Source: Phycomyces nitens (lineage: Eukaryota > Mucoromycota > Mucoromycetes > Mucorales > Phycomycetaceae). From it: DNA of 64,000 bases. Shown piece after piece: positions 1 to 12,535 of the stretch. The stretch lies in assembly GCA_022702545.1 (NCBI GenBank), contig JAHRBC010000002.1:5332001-5396000 (forward strand), in the 5' to 3' direction. Both the position numbers and the translations under genes were made by a program. Numbering within the stretch: the stretch's first letter is position 1; each line of letters begins with the position of its first letter. The notes beneath the pieces are model-generated. The model saw only the letters and a list, made by a program, of their open reading frames with translations, had not been told where the DNA came from and did not search any database.

Positions 1-3000
1 ACTCTTTTCTTTTTTTTTTTATTATTATTAATAATATTATCCATTTGATAAATCTAAGACTAGAGCCAACACTGAGCAAGTATTCTTGTACCTAATGAGT
101 CTTGGGTTCAAAGCCAAACATAATCATGACCTACTCTGTAGATCCAGCAAGGACCTATTCATGGTGTGATTAACAATGTTTTATATAAAATGGCTCTGGT
201 GTCTTATATATTGTGTATCAACCAAGGACTATCGATACAACGTCAAAGGCTGAAGAGAATAGCCTATATTAATGTCTATACATTTGTAAGCTTATTTACA
301 AATCTTACCTTTTCGTCAACGTAGACCCTATACCAAATATTACTAGAAAGTTTTTACAAAGACTCTTAAAGAATCTTTATCTGTGTGAATCTCAGTTTGA
401 TCCAGTACCCATCCTATGGGACAAGTTTCCAATACCTCACTTGGCCTCAAAGAAACACTGCATAAGAACCACTTGGAAAAAATATATATATGAAAAGCAT
501 CGGAATCAATTTACACTGTTCAGGGTGTATGGCAATACTCTGGATCGAATGGTAAATACGAGTAATAGTATACGCCTTTTATTTCTTGGTATTCTTACTA
601 GCTGCCCTGACTAGTTTGAATTGACTCTGAAAGGTGCAGCCTGATCGCCTAGATATAGAGCGGTTACGATCAAAAGCAAGGTAGTCTGATTCTCTTATAT
701 GCTAGTCCCTTTATTCTATTAAAGATCTTGACCTCATATTTGAATATCCAGTTAACCAAATCATTTAATTATCTAAAAGTAAAACCATAAAGCATACAGT
801 GCAACCTGTCACTCAAGGTAGACAAGGTTTAGACTTTTGAATAGAAATGACAAGACTAGTGTCAAAGTACGTCTTTGATTGATCTACAAACAAATCAAGG
901 TTAGTATACAAAAACATCTGGCCTTGGTTCTTACCAGACATCTGAAATATGACTTGAGGTCCGGTGCCCAGGAATACTATCTGGTCCCAAGTCTTTATTA
1001 AACCCTTTATTAAAAAATATTTATTGTGAAAGCACCTTGCAAAAGAACGATCGAGCAATTTAACTTTAAAGAACAACCATTGCAAATACCAGCCAATCTT
1101 TTATTTGATCGAATAGAAAATATTTCTGGCAGAGATTAATAGTATTTTCAATCAAGTGAATTGATTTAGAGGATACCTTTTATTGGTCTATTCTAAACAC
1201 TCTATTAAGAAATGTCTTGGATCCTTTTGTACATTATTATGGATAATGTTTTGCGGAAGAACATTATAGCATAATCTTGATTTACCAAGACTGTATAATG
1301 CCATGTTAAATTGATTTTACCATTGAAAAGAATATTTTTTTTTGAAAATGTATATATCTATATTCGAATTCTCTATTTCACAGAACCATCTCTCATTTCA
1401 TTTTCTTATCCACCAACCTTTTTATATATAAAAAATCTCCAACTGAACTCTGAAACAAGCAAGGACTTGTATCCAAAGTCTTTCTAAAAAATATACAATC
1501 ACAAGGAAAAAATAAAGAGGTTCAGTTGCCAAATTATCTCTATAAACATCATTAATAAACATGAAAATGACATGTTTTTGGGTGATAAGTATCCTTGTTC
1601 TGTCTTTACTCTGTATTATGCATTGTATTTCTCTAGGATTTGCTGGATGTTATAATAGAAAATTCTTTATACAGCTCCATGTTTATATATTTTTACCAGT
1701 TGATATAATTTCACTCTCTTTTCTCCATTTACTAATAGACAAACCTCATTTTCTGGATTAACAACCTCGTTAAAGATCGTTCACCACGTATAATAATATT
1801 GTACCTATATTGAATAGTCTTTTTACCTTGTCGAGTCTACCCAAAACTACTTTTTGTAATATTCCTTTTCATCTCGAAACCATTTAGTCGTGACTGGTGT
1901 AAAGACACATTGGCTCGTTTTATCTTTCTTCAAGTCTCTATCTTATCCTTGAATTCTGATGCAATTTACGATACACTCGCTCCAGCTATTTCCACCAAAA
2001 ATATTAATAGTACTATATTTACAGCCAAAAAGAAAAAAAACAACCTTCTGCATGACATATACTTCATTTTGCCAAACTACTTGTGTTATAATCTTTGTCC
2101 AGCGAGCTTTTATTAGATACGCTATACTACTAGCTATTAGGTATTTCTGTAAGTAAAGTAATCTTATATATTGGCTTGACTTGACCTACTTTGTTTCTCA
2201 GTCATTACTCGGAACTTGGCTTTTGTATGTACTCTCTACTTTGAAGACTATCTACAAACTTACTCTCGATACGACTGAATATGTCCAAATGTCCAATAGA
2301 CCTTGACCCTTAACCTTGATAATCGCCACGAAATGTTTCGCTTGATACGCTTGATACTTTCCGGTGCCTTTTTGTGCATGCGATATCTAAAATTATCTAT
2401 ATAAAAAAACATTCCACAAACCATAAGACATGTAGATCGCACGAATCTTGCCAAGGATCTTCTCTGGTTTTTTGTTTGTAAATAGGTACTATGCCGTTTG
2501 CCTTTCTGTTTGTTTATAGTTGGACAATAGACCGACTGGAGACCAATATCGACATATAATCCTAAAATTGCTACACAACAAGTCATGAAAGTAAAAGGTA
2601 GGAGCTCTAGAGAAAGGATAAAAGCATAAAAGAGAGTGACCTAAATAATAAAGGGGAATATTCTGTACCAGTAAAATTATGACAAGTGTTATACTGCTTG
2701 AATCCAAACCTTTTTCTCAGGTACGATCCATTAAACAGTTTCAAGGGTGTGTTATTTTCTTAAAAAAGAAGTGTCTAATATTAACAGTGATAAGATATCT
2801 AGTATGCTTAGCAACGAGTGGAATATTATTGGGATCTCGGCAACGACCACCAAAAAGGTTCTTAATTAAAACAAAAAAGCACAAGGGCTGGCATTTGATG
2901 TCATATACCATTTTGTGGGATATACTTTTTAAAAAAAAGGCTCCCACAAACCTCTACATATAAACATTGTTTTTATTAAAAAAAAAGTATTGCAAGTGCC

Positions 3001-5835
3001 ATGTTAAAAGTAACACTGGTTACTAGGGAACTTTAGGTTCATAAATCGTTGGATAATATACGCTTAAAGAGGGAGACTAAAATAACAAATCCCTTGCCGA
3101 TTTTGCTGTTGGCCCTGATAAAGCTGGACAAGTCTTGATACATGAGAATGTGGACCAAGGCTATTCTAGGGATATCTTTTGATGCGAAAAACGTCAATTA
3201 TTCTGAATAACAGGAAACTTCGGAAATGTGAAAGGGGTGCTGAGAAAAAAAGTCATGCGATTAATGATCCAATCGGGTAGAAAAGTAGATTTATGAGGGG
3301 CAAAGTATTCTATTGAGTTTAGATTTATTCATAGTTGAGGATCAAGGTCTGTACAGTTTTTCAAAATATTACCGCCTAGGACTGCATACTACGACATAAT
3401 TGGATGTGTATGTATCTATGGATTTCAGTTCGCCACAAGAGATATGCATGTATATAGCGTGGGATAGCTTTATTGCTCAAGATTAACTATAAATCAATCA
3501 AGTAAAGGCAGAGGTTATTATGGGCCAGGAAAGATGATCAGTGGATACCAAAATCCTGTGATGCCTAACAACCGATATTCAAAAGGCTTTATACACCTAA
3601 ACCCATAGCTAGACTCACACTATTCACTGAGCTGATAAGCGTAGATTATGTCAATACAATGTAAAAGGGTAGAATCCAGGCCAAGAGGATCTATATTTTA
3701 AGAAAGGTATCAAGTTTGATCTGGTATTCAAGCCACTTTACATGATGCACATGAATACAAGCGTCAGAGGATACCAATAGATATCTATACTAAAATAAGC
3801 AGTTGACTACACATGAATATATTCTCCTACATTTATTTTGTTTACCGGAAATAACAGAAATATAATATCGTTTGTCACTTTTTCAAAATGTATACCTCTT
3901 CTGAACCGTTAAATGTACGTAGATATTTATGGATATTATGATCTAGGGCTTGGATATGACCAAAGAATTGGTGTATATGAGAGATCAAGCGCCATGAATA
4001 TTTTATCAGTTCATGTGAGGTGTGGATATTAGAATATACCCAAAACTTAGCTGTCAGAGTACTGAGGTTTCTGGGAAGAATTAAAAGTGTATGATCATTT
4101 TTGAAAGACTGACACTGTAAAGAGGGTAAACTTGCAAACTAAAATTTATATGTCAACTAAAACTTTACGTGTCAATAGCACTGAGGATATTTATGTGTTG
4201 TATTGTAGTATGTATTAAATATAAAAAATAAATAAATCAAGAATTCGACGTCCAAATTAATTGGAATAAGACCATGTAGACAAAACCAAATTCTACCCCT
4301 AGCCGTATTATCATAACCTAGTTATTATCCGTGCTTAAATATAGCTCACCTGGATTTACATACAAAAAAAAAGTATATCTAGACAATCAAAAGCTTGTAA
4401 AAAATATTCAAATAAAATATATTTTGTGCATTTTACCGAATACTGTAAAGATGGTCAAAATAGATTGGTTCAAACTAACACTTGGGATCTATACTTTTAA
4501 TATTGAATTCCTCTGAAAAGTAGGTTATAGTTTTTTTGAATAGTATGTGCGCTTGTATCAAATCATTTGTTGATGACCCATCGATCAAAAACCGTGCAAA
4601 TATTATCCAAACAGACCTCATCGAGCACACGACTATTAGGGTCTGGTTTATACTATTGATCAGTCTCCTTGTCAACACTATATACCTATTGAGGTTGTAT
4701 TATAGAGTAATGATCCAAAATTTGGTTTTTATTAAAAACCTAATGAAATTTTCTAATGATTGAATACAAGTAATGTACTAGTTTGTTATCTTTTGAAAAC
4801 TGTTTCTGTTGGCATGCAATCATAGTTACAAACTATATGACTACAGGCTCCAGAATTGTGCGGGATGTATTTCCAAATAGATCAGTATCTCCTGTGCAGG
4901 AGGTCATAGTTCCAACCAACATCAATCTCTTATTTCGGTTCCTGGTGTTACACCAGATTCCTAAAAAAAATATCCCGGAAATAGTACAGCTATTGATAAT
5001 TTAAAGAAACCGTTGGATATACTCTTTTGTAGATCCTTAAATAAAGGCAGAGGTATTTATTACAATACCAAGCTCAAAAATGCTACATTCTATCAAAATA
5101 TATCTTAATTTATTTTTACTCTACAATATACCGCATCATACACATTTTACTCTCAAATTATCTTGGATAATCATTTTAAAAGTATTGAATCATCAAAAGG
5201 TTCAAGCCAAGTATAATCTTGCGCTTACTTTGAGAAACTGACTTTCTGCAGGAGAATTATTTGTGGTATTGATATCAAAATAAAGATCGAGTTTTATAAA
5301 GTATGAAAGATACTCAAGTCTTACTTTATAAATCTACAGACATTTATCATGTCATATTCTAGGAGCAAAGTATGACAATCAAAAGGATCCTTTTACAATA
5401 GTGCACATCTTTTGCACTTTTTTAAAAAAAGACATCTAAACTTTTACTGCTTGCTTATATAGAAAGCAATACCAAAAAGCATACTGATTCAATGATTGCA
5501 TGCTGCAACTTTTGTCTTTTTCTATCGATTTCGAGTGTGTTCCATTTCATTCTTTATGCTGAAGAGTATAGAGGTCAGTTTAGATTTTATTTAAGAATTA
5601 GACGTGCTTTCTTATCTATTATATAAGAATACCAAAAGACACTCAAAGTTTTGTAGTTAAATTTATAGAGAGCGCATTAAAGAGTAAGAAATGATATGCA
5701 ATGTGTGTACGACCGATATAATAATAATATTATTATTAAGGTATCAATCTCGAGGGGCTCCAATGGAGTATGGATTATAAAAGAACTAATAATAATACTA
5801 TATGACTACCTTCAAAACTTATATCAATCCAATAC

Positions 5836-5867
<32 letters not shown>

Positions 5868-5982
5868 AATCCTCGAATACCCTTGAATCACTTGTACTTC
5901 TTTTCGTCCTTTCTACACTACACTTTCAAAAATAATTAATCCCCTAATTTTACAAGATACATCAGACTAATAATAATTATAC
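1..5982. other. gene-poor AT-rich intergenic region
   Basis: No convincing gene is seen in these six kilobases. Open frames are all under about 110 codons, rich in K, N, I, F and Y codons as expected by chance in AT-rich DNA, and none extends across plausible splice sites into a recognisable domain. The stretch holds poly-A/T tracts, an imperfect T/ATT-rich start (about 9-42) and a TA-rich run at about 5836-5868 just before the first transporter gene. It may contain unrecognised non-coding RNAs. Confidence 0.6.
5862..5870 (+). promoter_or_regulatory. possible TATA element of first PDR gene
   Basis: A TATATAAAT string lies about 115 bases upstream of the ATG at 5983, at the end of a TA/CA repeat. 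Position and sequence fit a fungal core promoter, but the surrounding TA-richness makes chance occurrence likely. Confidence 0.3.
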
Positions 5983-8900
5983 ATGAGTTCTGGATCACTA
6001 GATCATCACGGTCTCGAATTCGATAGCAACTCCCTTACGGCCGCGCCTGAAACTATAAAAAACTATCAAGATTCTGTCTCGGGGAGCTATGGTGAAACAG
6101 AGGTCAATGAAGTCAGTATTGGAGGTAACTAAAATATTCCAACATTTAGTAAGCTTAAAGACAAAAATCCTATTCTTGTATTTCCATATCTTTTATAGGC
6201 GCCATTGGTGAATATAAAAGTCTAAAGGCCAAACTATCACTTATCGGCCGTAAACACGCCAGCATTAAAAAACTCGAAGAAGGTCCTATCATATCAGACG
6301 ATTTTAACCTTGATGAATTCTTGAAAGGTGTCTCCTCTGGCTCCTCTGAGGCCGGTCATACAAAAAAGCATATCGGTGTTGTCTGGAAAGATATAACTGT
6401 AAAGGTAAGCATACAATACAGAAATAATTTATAATCTATTCCATCTTAACATCCCAACATTATCTTAATTCATTTTTAAGGGTGTTGCTGCCGAAGCTCA
6501 TACCATCTCCACAGTTTTAAGCTTTCCAATAGCAGTGTTTAGCATGTGGAAACTCTTGTTTAAGGAGCAAGATGTTCCTCAAAAGGTTATTCTTCGCAAC
6601 AATACTGGTTTCTGTAAAGACGGTGAAATGCTGCTTATCCTTGGGCGTCCTGGTGCCGGCTGTACTACCCTTCTCAAGATAATCTCAAACATGCGTGGAT
6701 CTTACACAAGCGTTGAAGGCGATGTGTCATACGGAGGTATCGATCCCAAAACATTTGCCAAATACTACCGCGGTCAAGTATGTTACAACGAAGAAGAAGA
6801 TCAGCATTATCCAACTCTCACTGCAAAACAAACTCTTCAGTTTGCCTTGCGTACAAAGACTCCTGGATCCCGTCTTCCGGATGAAACCAGAAGAGACTTT
6901 GTAAACCGTGTTCTTTACATGCTCGGAAACATGCTTGGTTTGACAAAGCAGATGGACACCATGGTTGGAAATGCATTTGTCCGTGGTCTCTCTGGTGGCG
7001 AACGCAAACGTCTCTCAATTGCAGAACAAATGACAACAGCTAGTTCTATTAACTGTTGGGATTGCTCTACTCGTGGTCTCGATGCCGCTTCTGCCCTTGA
7101 CTTTGTCCGCTCTCTTCGTATCATGACCAATGTTCTTCACAAGACTACCATTGCAACACTCTACCAGGCATCCAACAGTATCTTTAATCTTTTTGACAAA
7201 ATTATCCTTCTTGACGATGGCTACTGCCTTTACTTTGGCCCTGTCGAACAAGCCAAGCCATACTTTGAAAAGCTGGGATTCTTTTGCCCTCCTCGCAAGT
7301 CTACTCCAGACTTCTTGACTGGAATCTGTAACCCGCTAGAGAGAGAGTTTCAACCTGGTTGCGAGAATACTGTTCCACAGTTTGCCCATGAGTTCCAAGA
7401 AATCTATTTGGCTTCCGATATACATAAATCCATGATAGCCGAATTAAATGAGTATGAAAGCAAATTCCAAGCTGACAACCATGCCGAGGTCTTTATGCAG
7501 GCAATGGATGAAGAGCATCAAAAGCATGCACCAGTAAAAAGTCCATTTATCGCATCATTTTACCAGCAAGTCAGAGCACTCTTGATCCGTCAATACTTTT
7601 TAGTAATCAAGGATAAAAGTGCATTATTTTCTCGTTATGCTACTGTTATTATTCAATCCCTTATTACAGCATCATGTTTCTACAACCTCCCTTTGAATGG
7701 AACCGGCGCCTTTACCCGTTGTGGTGCTCTTTTCTTTGCCATTATGTTCAATGCCTTTGTTTGTCAAAGCGAGCTTGTTCAATTCCTTATGGGTCGCCCT
7801 GTTCTAAAGAAGCATAAACAGTACGCTCTCTATCGACCTTCTGCATTCTATATTGCCCAGGTTATAATCGATATCCCATATGCTCTAGTTCAAAGTAAGC
7901 AAAGTTAATGTTCTTTTGGTTAAACATCACTGATCCATTTGTTTGTATGATAGCTCTACTCTATGCTGTTTGTTCCTACTTCATGTCTGGTTTTAATCTA
8001 ACAACTGTGAATTTTTTTACTTTCTTCATCATACTATTTTTCATCAATATGGCGATGAATGGGTTTTTCCGTATATTTGGTGCAATCACCCCCAATTTCT
8101 TCCTTGCGACCCAGCTTTCTAGCCTTACACTTGTTGGCCTCATTGCTTATCTTGGATTTAGTAAGTATTCAGGTATTTTCCAACTAATACTAATTTTGTT
8201 CTGTACTTGATAGCCCTTCCGTACTCCAAGATGCACCCCTGGCTTTACTGGATCTACTGGGCTAATCCCCTGGCTTATGGATACAAGGCTCTTTTGGTTA
8301 ATGAAATGAATGGCCAAGAATACTCGTGCGATGGTCCTGGAAATTCTGTTCCTTTTGGTCTTGGCTATGTAAACTGGGACTATAGAATTTGCACCATGAC
8401 TGGAGGTCAGCCAGGTGAGAGGTTTGTCAAGGGTGAATCTTATCTTCTTCAAGCCTTGGATTACAAGCCTTGGGAGGCCTGGGCTCCAGATTTTGTTGCT
8501 CTTGTTGGATTTTTTCTTCTTTTTACTGCTGCGTGTGCTTTTTCAATGGAATACCTTGATTCTGACAATGGAGGAAACACCACCAAGTTTTATCTTCCTG
8601 GAAAGGCCCCAAAGCATCGTACTGATGAGGAAGAAAATGAGCGTCGCAAGCGACTGGCCAAGATTACCGAAGAAATGGATGACATCTCTACGGGTACTAC
8701 TTTTTCATGGCAGAATGTCAATTATACTGTCCCTGTCAAGGGTGGCCACCTTCAGCTGCTCACTGGAATTAATGGTATTGTCAAACCTGGTCATCTTACT
8801 GCTCTTATGGGTTCTTCGGGTGCTGGAAAGACCACTCTATTGGATGTCCTCGCTCTCCGCAAGACTACCGGTGTTGTTACAGGAGATGTCTTTCTTAATG

Positions 8901-10591
8901 GCGAGGCGCTTTTGAGCGATTTTGAACGCATTACAGGCTACTGTGAGCAAATGGATGTACATCAACCTGCCGTTACAGTCCGTGAAGCCCTCAAGTTCTC
9001 TGCCTATCTTCGTCAGGATGCATCTGTTCCCAAGGCTGAAAAGGATGAATATGTTGAAAAGATCATTCAGTTGCTCGAGATGGAAGACATATCTGATGCC
9101 CAGATTGGTATGGTTGATCAAGGAACTGGTATCTCTGTTGAAGAACGTAAACGTCTTACTATTGGAATGGAGCTGGTTGGTAAACCTCAATTGTTGTTCT
9201 TGGACGAGCCCACATCCGGTCTTGATGCCCAGAGTTCCTTCAACATCATTCGCTTTATCCGCAAACTCGCAGACGCTGGCTGGCCCGTTCTCTGCACAAT
9301 TCATCAACCTTCTGCAATTCTGTTTGGCCATTTTGATCATCTTTTGCTGCTTGTCCGTGGTGGAAAGACGGCTTATTATGGCGAGATTGGCCCTGATGCC
9401 CATACCATGATCAACTACTTTGAGTCCAACGGTGGTCCCACTTGTCATCCTGAAGCCAATCCTGCAGAGTACATTCTCGAGGTTGTTGGTGCTGGAACTT
9501 CTGGAAAGGCTACCCGCGATTGGGCTGAAATCTGGGCCGAATCAAAGGAATCTAGTGATCTGGAAGCTGAACTGACAGCAATCAAAAACAACGTCAGTAT
9601 ACACCCTAGCCGTGAGCCTCTCACCTATGCTACATCTTACTGGACTCAATTCAAGCTCGTATACATAAGAATGGCATTGTGTTACTGGCGCTCGCCCGAT
9701 TATAACCTTGGTCGTTTCTTGAACCTTTCCTTGTCTGCACTCACTTGTGGGTTCACCTATTGGAAGCTAGGATCATCATCATCAGACTTACAGAACAAAC
9801 TATTTGCTTTGTTCAGTACATTTATCATGGCCATGGCACTTGTTATTCTTGCCCAGCCAAAGTTTCTGAATGAACGGTTATTTTTTCGACGCGAATATGC
9901 ATCTCGTTACTACAGCTGGATTCCATGGAGTATATCAACTATCCTTGTTGAGGTTCCTTATGTTGTTGTATATTCTACTTCTATTGTATTCTGTTTTTAC
10001 TGGACTACTGGAATGACCAACACACCTGAAGCTGGTGGATACTTTTACCTCATGATTACCTTGTTTATCTTGTGGGCTATCACTCTTGGGTTTCTTATTG
10101 CCGCTGTTTCTGAGCATCCTACAGTCTCTGCCGTGTTAAATCCTTTGGTTGTTACCATGTTGGTTCTTTTCTGTGGACTGCTGCAACCCCCGGCTTTTAT
10201 GCCTACATTCTGGAGAAAATGGATGTACTGGCTTGACCCCTTCCATTATTACATTGAGGGTCTATCTGTCAATGAACTTGAGCATCTAAAAATTGTATGT
10301 ACACAAGACGATCTCCTTTGGTTTCCACCTCCTCCAGGCCAAACATGTGGGAAATACATGGCCAACTATTTCTCGTTTGGTGGTCCTGGATATATTTCCA
10401 ACCCCAATGCTACCCAGCCTGAACAATGTGGGTACTGCAATTACAAGTCTGGTGTTGAATACTATTCGACTATCTATGGTTGGGATGCTAGAAACAAATG
10501 GCGCAACTCTGGGATCCTGGCCGGCTACGTTATCTTTAATGTCATTGCGTTTCTTGGGCTGGTATATTGGAATAGAAAAGGCAGACGATAG
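5983..10591 (+). CDS. PDR-type ABC transporter (ABCG full-size), copy 1
   Basis: Five exons: 5983-6124, 6199-6404, 6481-7894, 7954-8160, 8214-10591, giving 1448 residues, the usual size of Pdr5/Cdr1 proteins. The order is NBD-TMD-NBD-TMD. NBD1 (about residues 130-400) has the PDR-typical degenerate Walker A GRPGAGCTT (Cys for Lys), signature LSGGERKR and Walker B region INCWDCSTRGLD. NBD2 (about 790-1050) has canonical Walker A GSSGAGKTTLL, Walker B LLFLDEPTSGLD and a degenerate signature ISVEERKR. Membrane segments follow each NBD, and the C-terminus ends in a basic K-G-R-R. Family knowledge: plasma-membrane ATP-driven efflux of azoles and other hydrophobic compounds; the substrate cannot be read from sequence. 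It lies in tandem with a near-copy 1.9 kb downstream with the same intron positions. The ATG chosen is the first in frame and is followed by a conserved splice pattern in both copies. Confidence 0.95.
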
Positions 10592-12535
10592 AACAGAACC
10601 GATCTCAAAAGTGTTTCATGTATTTTACTTTTTATGTTATAAATCTTATTAATGGTCTCTTCTATGCAAAGTGATCCACTGTATTTCGACCCATCAATCT
10701 TATTGATTTAAAAAAGACATGCCAATTTTAGAAGATAATTTACTACAATTGGCAACACTAATATTGAATAAGATATACCCAAATAAGGTATGCAATTTGT
10801 CTCACATAAAACCCTAAATTGTATAAACTCGGATTTTGCGTACATATTAAATCTCCGGCATATGCTTTTAGCAGACAGAAACATCGTGTTTGTTATCACT
10901 TCCATAAATGGAGATAAATGGACTTAAAGTTTCCGGGCTATAGAAATCACGGATTAACGGATTTACTAGGATGTAGTATTTCCGATTGGTATATTGATCT
11001 CTCTAGACCTCGCTTTTGTTCGCTAATATTGGTTTCAAGATTTTTGTTCATGATGTTATCCTCTATCAGCAAGAGTAATACTTGGCCAATTTTCCACCAC
11101 AGTAGACTCTTAAAGTACCCGATTGGAAGATATTCATAAAGGAAGTCGATGATGCCCAATTACGAATCTTGCTAGTATTTTCTATTTCATTTTTGATCCA
11201 TTTAAGCTTACAGGATGTAAGCTTTTTTAGGTCTTTAAATGTAAAAAGAAAAAGAAACCATTGTGGGTCCTCTATACTCATTCAACTGCAGCCAGATCTC
11301 AGCTGAAATTTTCGCCATCTTTTTGTCTTGATACCATAATATATAAGCAGCCATAGCATCTTAAACTCTTGAGCATTTTGTCTAATTGTTGTGTCCTGGT
11401 TATACTGTGCTGTCTATGTAATTCTGTTCACTTTAACGTCTTTTCTTCTTCTTCAAAAAGAACAAGAACAAATGTCGCCGAATTCAGATAGTGTAACATA
11501 CAATCACCATAATCCCACAACAAAAATATTGATCGATTGAGCCACTTGTTTAAGTTTGGCTCTTTGGATCAGGTATCATATGAAAGAACATTGGTGCCTA
11601 AATTATAACAATTCGTTTGTTAAAGATTCGTGTATATCACGTAAGTCATAATTGATCATATAGTATCTAGTCAAGCAACCAATGTGAAAAAATATATAAA
11701 AGAAATTGATATGGACCGAGAAAAAAAAACATTCTATAATGTATTTCGCCGTAATGCCAAATGCTTGGCTAGAACAGCTCAATTCTAATTCCAAGAGTTC
11801 TTGAGATTTTGATATCCAAAAAAAAAAGGTCCAATCTATCGCACATTTGTGTAATTGATACTCTCGACTTTCGTTGTGGACATATACTCATGGATAGATC
11901 TATAAATAATGTTAGATATTCTGAGATATGACATATTTGTAGTAATAATATATCAATAGAACTCCTCGAGACCTTTAAGAATATTGATAGTTCATGCTCA
12001 TGGTTTACCCTTTGTACTGTTTGGTTGATTAGAACACGGTACACACGGCTATTGTATACTGTTCAAGTTGTACGCCTATAAACATCGGCTTTCTATTCCC
12101 ACTCTCCTTCATTGGCTGAATTTTCTAGGCAGGTCAATTCCGGTATCCAATTTTTATTAGAGAATATCAGTGCTTTTACTTTCTATATACAATAATGCAA
12201 CAGGTCATCTCAGTGGTACTTGGTTTATTGTGGCTAGTATTATTAAAATATCGTGCAATTAATGCCAGATATACTCATCTATTGTGCGGTAAAATAACCA
12301 CAGTCTGACCGTAGTGCAAAAGGCGAATCTTGCGGCAACGGCATTTATTATCCCGCTCTGAAATGCCAAATAACAAAACACAAACGTGAAAAACAAGTAT
12401 CTCCAAAAGTGCCAAAAATAACGTTTATATAAAAGCCAATTCATTATCTCCGAATATTTTCAAAGTAGCTCTCTTTGTTCTTATTCTTTTATTTACAAAG
12501 ATCAAAACTCCATATATTCTTATTGTCATTGAGCT
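10592..12535. other. intergenic region between the PDR copies
   Basis: No gene is seen; all frames are short. The region shows no obvious similarity to the DNA upstream of copy 1, so the promoters of the two transporters appear different although their coding exons are very alike. Its downstream end serves as promoter of copy 2. Confidence 0.55.
12426..12435 (+). promoter_or_regulatory. TATA box of second PDR gene
   Basis: TATATAAAAG lies 101-110 bases upstream of the ATG at 12536 and stands out in a locally mixed sequence, unlike the simple TA repeats elsewhere. It is a good match to a eukaryotic TATA element. No pleiotropic-drug-response box (TCCGYGGA) was seen close by. Confidence 0.5.

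Noticed and set aside
8837..9448. 203-codon minus-strand frame inside the PDR NBD2 exon (also at 15385-15996)
   Set aside because: Antisense shadow of the strongly conserved ATPase exon; present in both copies only because the sense DNA is conserved.
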